Below are positions 33,433 to 33,593 of a stretch of 33,593 nt of DNA, piece after piece (position 1 is the stretch's first letter; the number at the start of each line of letters is the position of its first letter). The translations under genes were made by a program, and so were the position numbers. The stretch comes from JAAXHE01 sp964551635 (lineage in GTDB: Bacteria; Latescibacterota; UBA2968; GCA-2709665), in NCBI GenBank assembly GCA_964551635.1, contig CAZKDZ010000077.1, positions 1 to 33,593 on the forward strand, given 5' to 3'. Under the pieces are notes generated by a model. That model had not been told where the DNA came from and made no database searches. It was given only the letters and a program-made list of their open reading frames with translations.

Positions 33433-33593
33433 TTAGTTGGCGCGAGAACCCCGCCGTTGTTCGCCTTCTTTGCAGGGAACGCAGAGCCGGGTTGTGGGAA
33501 CGGCTTCAAGACGCGCCTTCGGGATCGCCTTTTCGCAGACCCTGCACGCTCCGAACGTCCGGCGCTTGATACGTTCAAGCGCGTCCTCCACCT
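33433..33593 (-). CDS. DksA/TraR-type C4 zinc finger protein, 3' part only
   Basis: The last 53 codons of a gene that begins outside the window, ending at TAA 33433. The visible part has CRVCEKAIPKARLEAVPTTR followed by LCVPCKE, the four-cysteine zinc finger of DksA/TraR regulators, which bind RNA polymerase. It stops 93 bases before lspA and is probably in the same transcript. Confidence 0.85.
   Translation of the reverse strand, partial: VEDALERIKRRTFGACRVCEKAIPKARLEAVPTTRLCVPCKEGEQRRGSRAN

Noticed and set aside
33340..33578. 100-codon minus-strand frame upstream of lspA.
   Set aside because: It is out of frame with the clear DksA/TraR zinc finger and with lspA, and has no features.

Overview
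The window is bacterial DNA with two different characters. Positions 1 to about 8400 form an AT-richer accessory island: an IS1595-type transposase, several proteins I do not recognise, gene remnants, and a compact candidate defence module. From about 8450 to the end the sequence is GC-rich, densely packed, mostly minus-strand housekeeping DNA. The organism looks like an uncultured aerobic Gram-negative bacterium. It has lipoproteins, LspA, a b6-type quinol complex, an A-type haem-copper oxidase and a family B DNA polymerase. A lineage near the FCB group or Latescibacterota/Gemmatimonadota would fit, but that is a guess from gene content; no rRNA or tRNA is present to fix it.

Island (1-8410). 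After the transposase (83-1024, minus) come a 351-aa protein with two C-terminal membrane helices and a 366-aa protein preceded by a small basic leader ORF. Next is a three-gene minus-strand operon (8135 to 4619): a 58-aa protein, an 817-aa SMC/Rad50-like ATPase with a CPLC motif and a C-terminal zinc ribbon, and a 268-aa EVE/PUA-like plus NucS-like PD-(D/E)XK nuclease. The operon sits between two same-direction copies of one host gene segment. One copy is a 5'-truncated remnant (about 4125-4600) and the other is the intact peptidoglycan-binding membrane protein gene (8457-9203). This suggests the module arrived with, or is held by, a segmental duplication.

Middle (8457-16093). A divergent pair consists of the peptidoglycan-binding protein (minus) and family B DNA polymerase (plus), with a perfect 11-bp palindrome between them. 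The polymerase ends tail-to-tail with a Wzx-like flippase. Then, all minus, come a PKD-type lipoprotein, a Sco copper chaperone and an ABC-2 exporter pair. Clear intrinsic terminators lie at 12722-12747 and 16206-16228.

Respiratory operon (29390 down to 16261, minus). A TTGACA-N17-TATATT promoter at 29514-29542 drives a Rieske protein, cytochrome b N-half, cytochrome b C-half and an eight-haem coiled-coil cytochrome c. These are followed by a cupredoxin-like periplasmic protein, oxidase subunits II, I, III and IV, two small membrane proteins, haem A synthase and haem O synthase. Read together this is a complete quinol-to-oxygen branch with its cofactor synthesis. The eight-haem protein is the only c-type cytochrome seen, so it probably carries electrons between the two complexes.

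Right end (29652-33593). Here lie a membrane-anchored HEAT-repeat protein, a 534-base spacer with repeats, a 2[4Fe-4S] ferredoxin on the plus strand, then rluD, lspA and the 3' end of a DksA/TraR-like gene on the minus strand. The ferredoxin carries at its N-terminus the same helical peptide that occurs twice in the cytosolic tail of the Rieske protein. This links the ferredoxin to the quinol complex and is one of the two most interesting observations here; the other is the ATPase-nuclease module.
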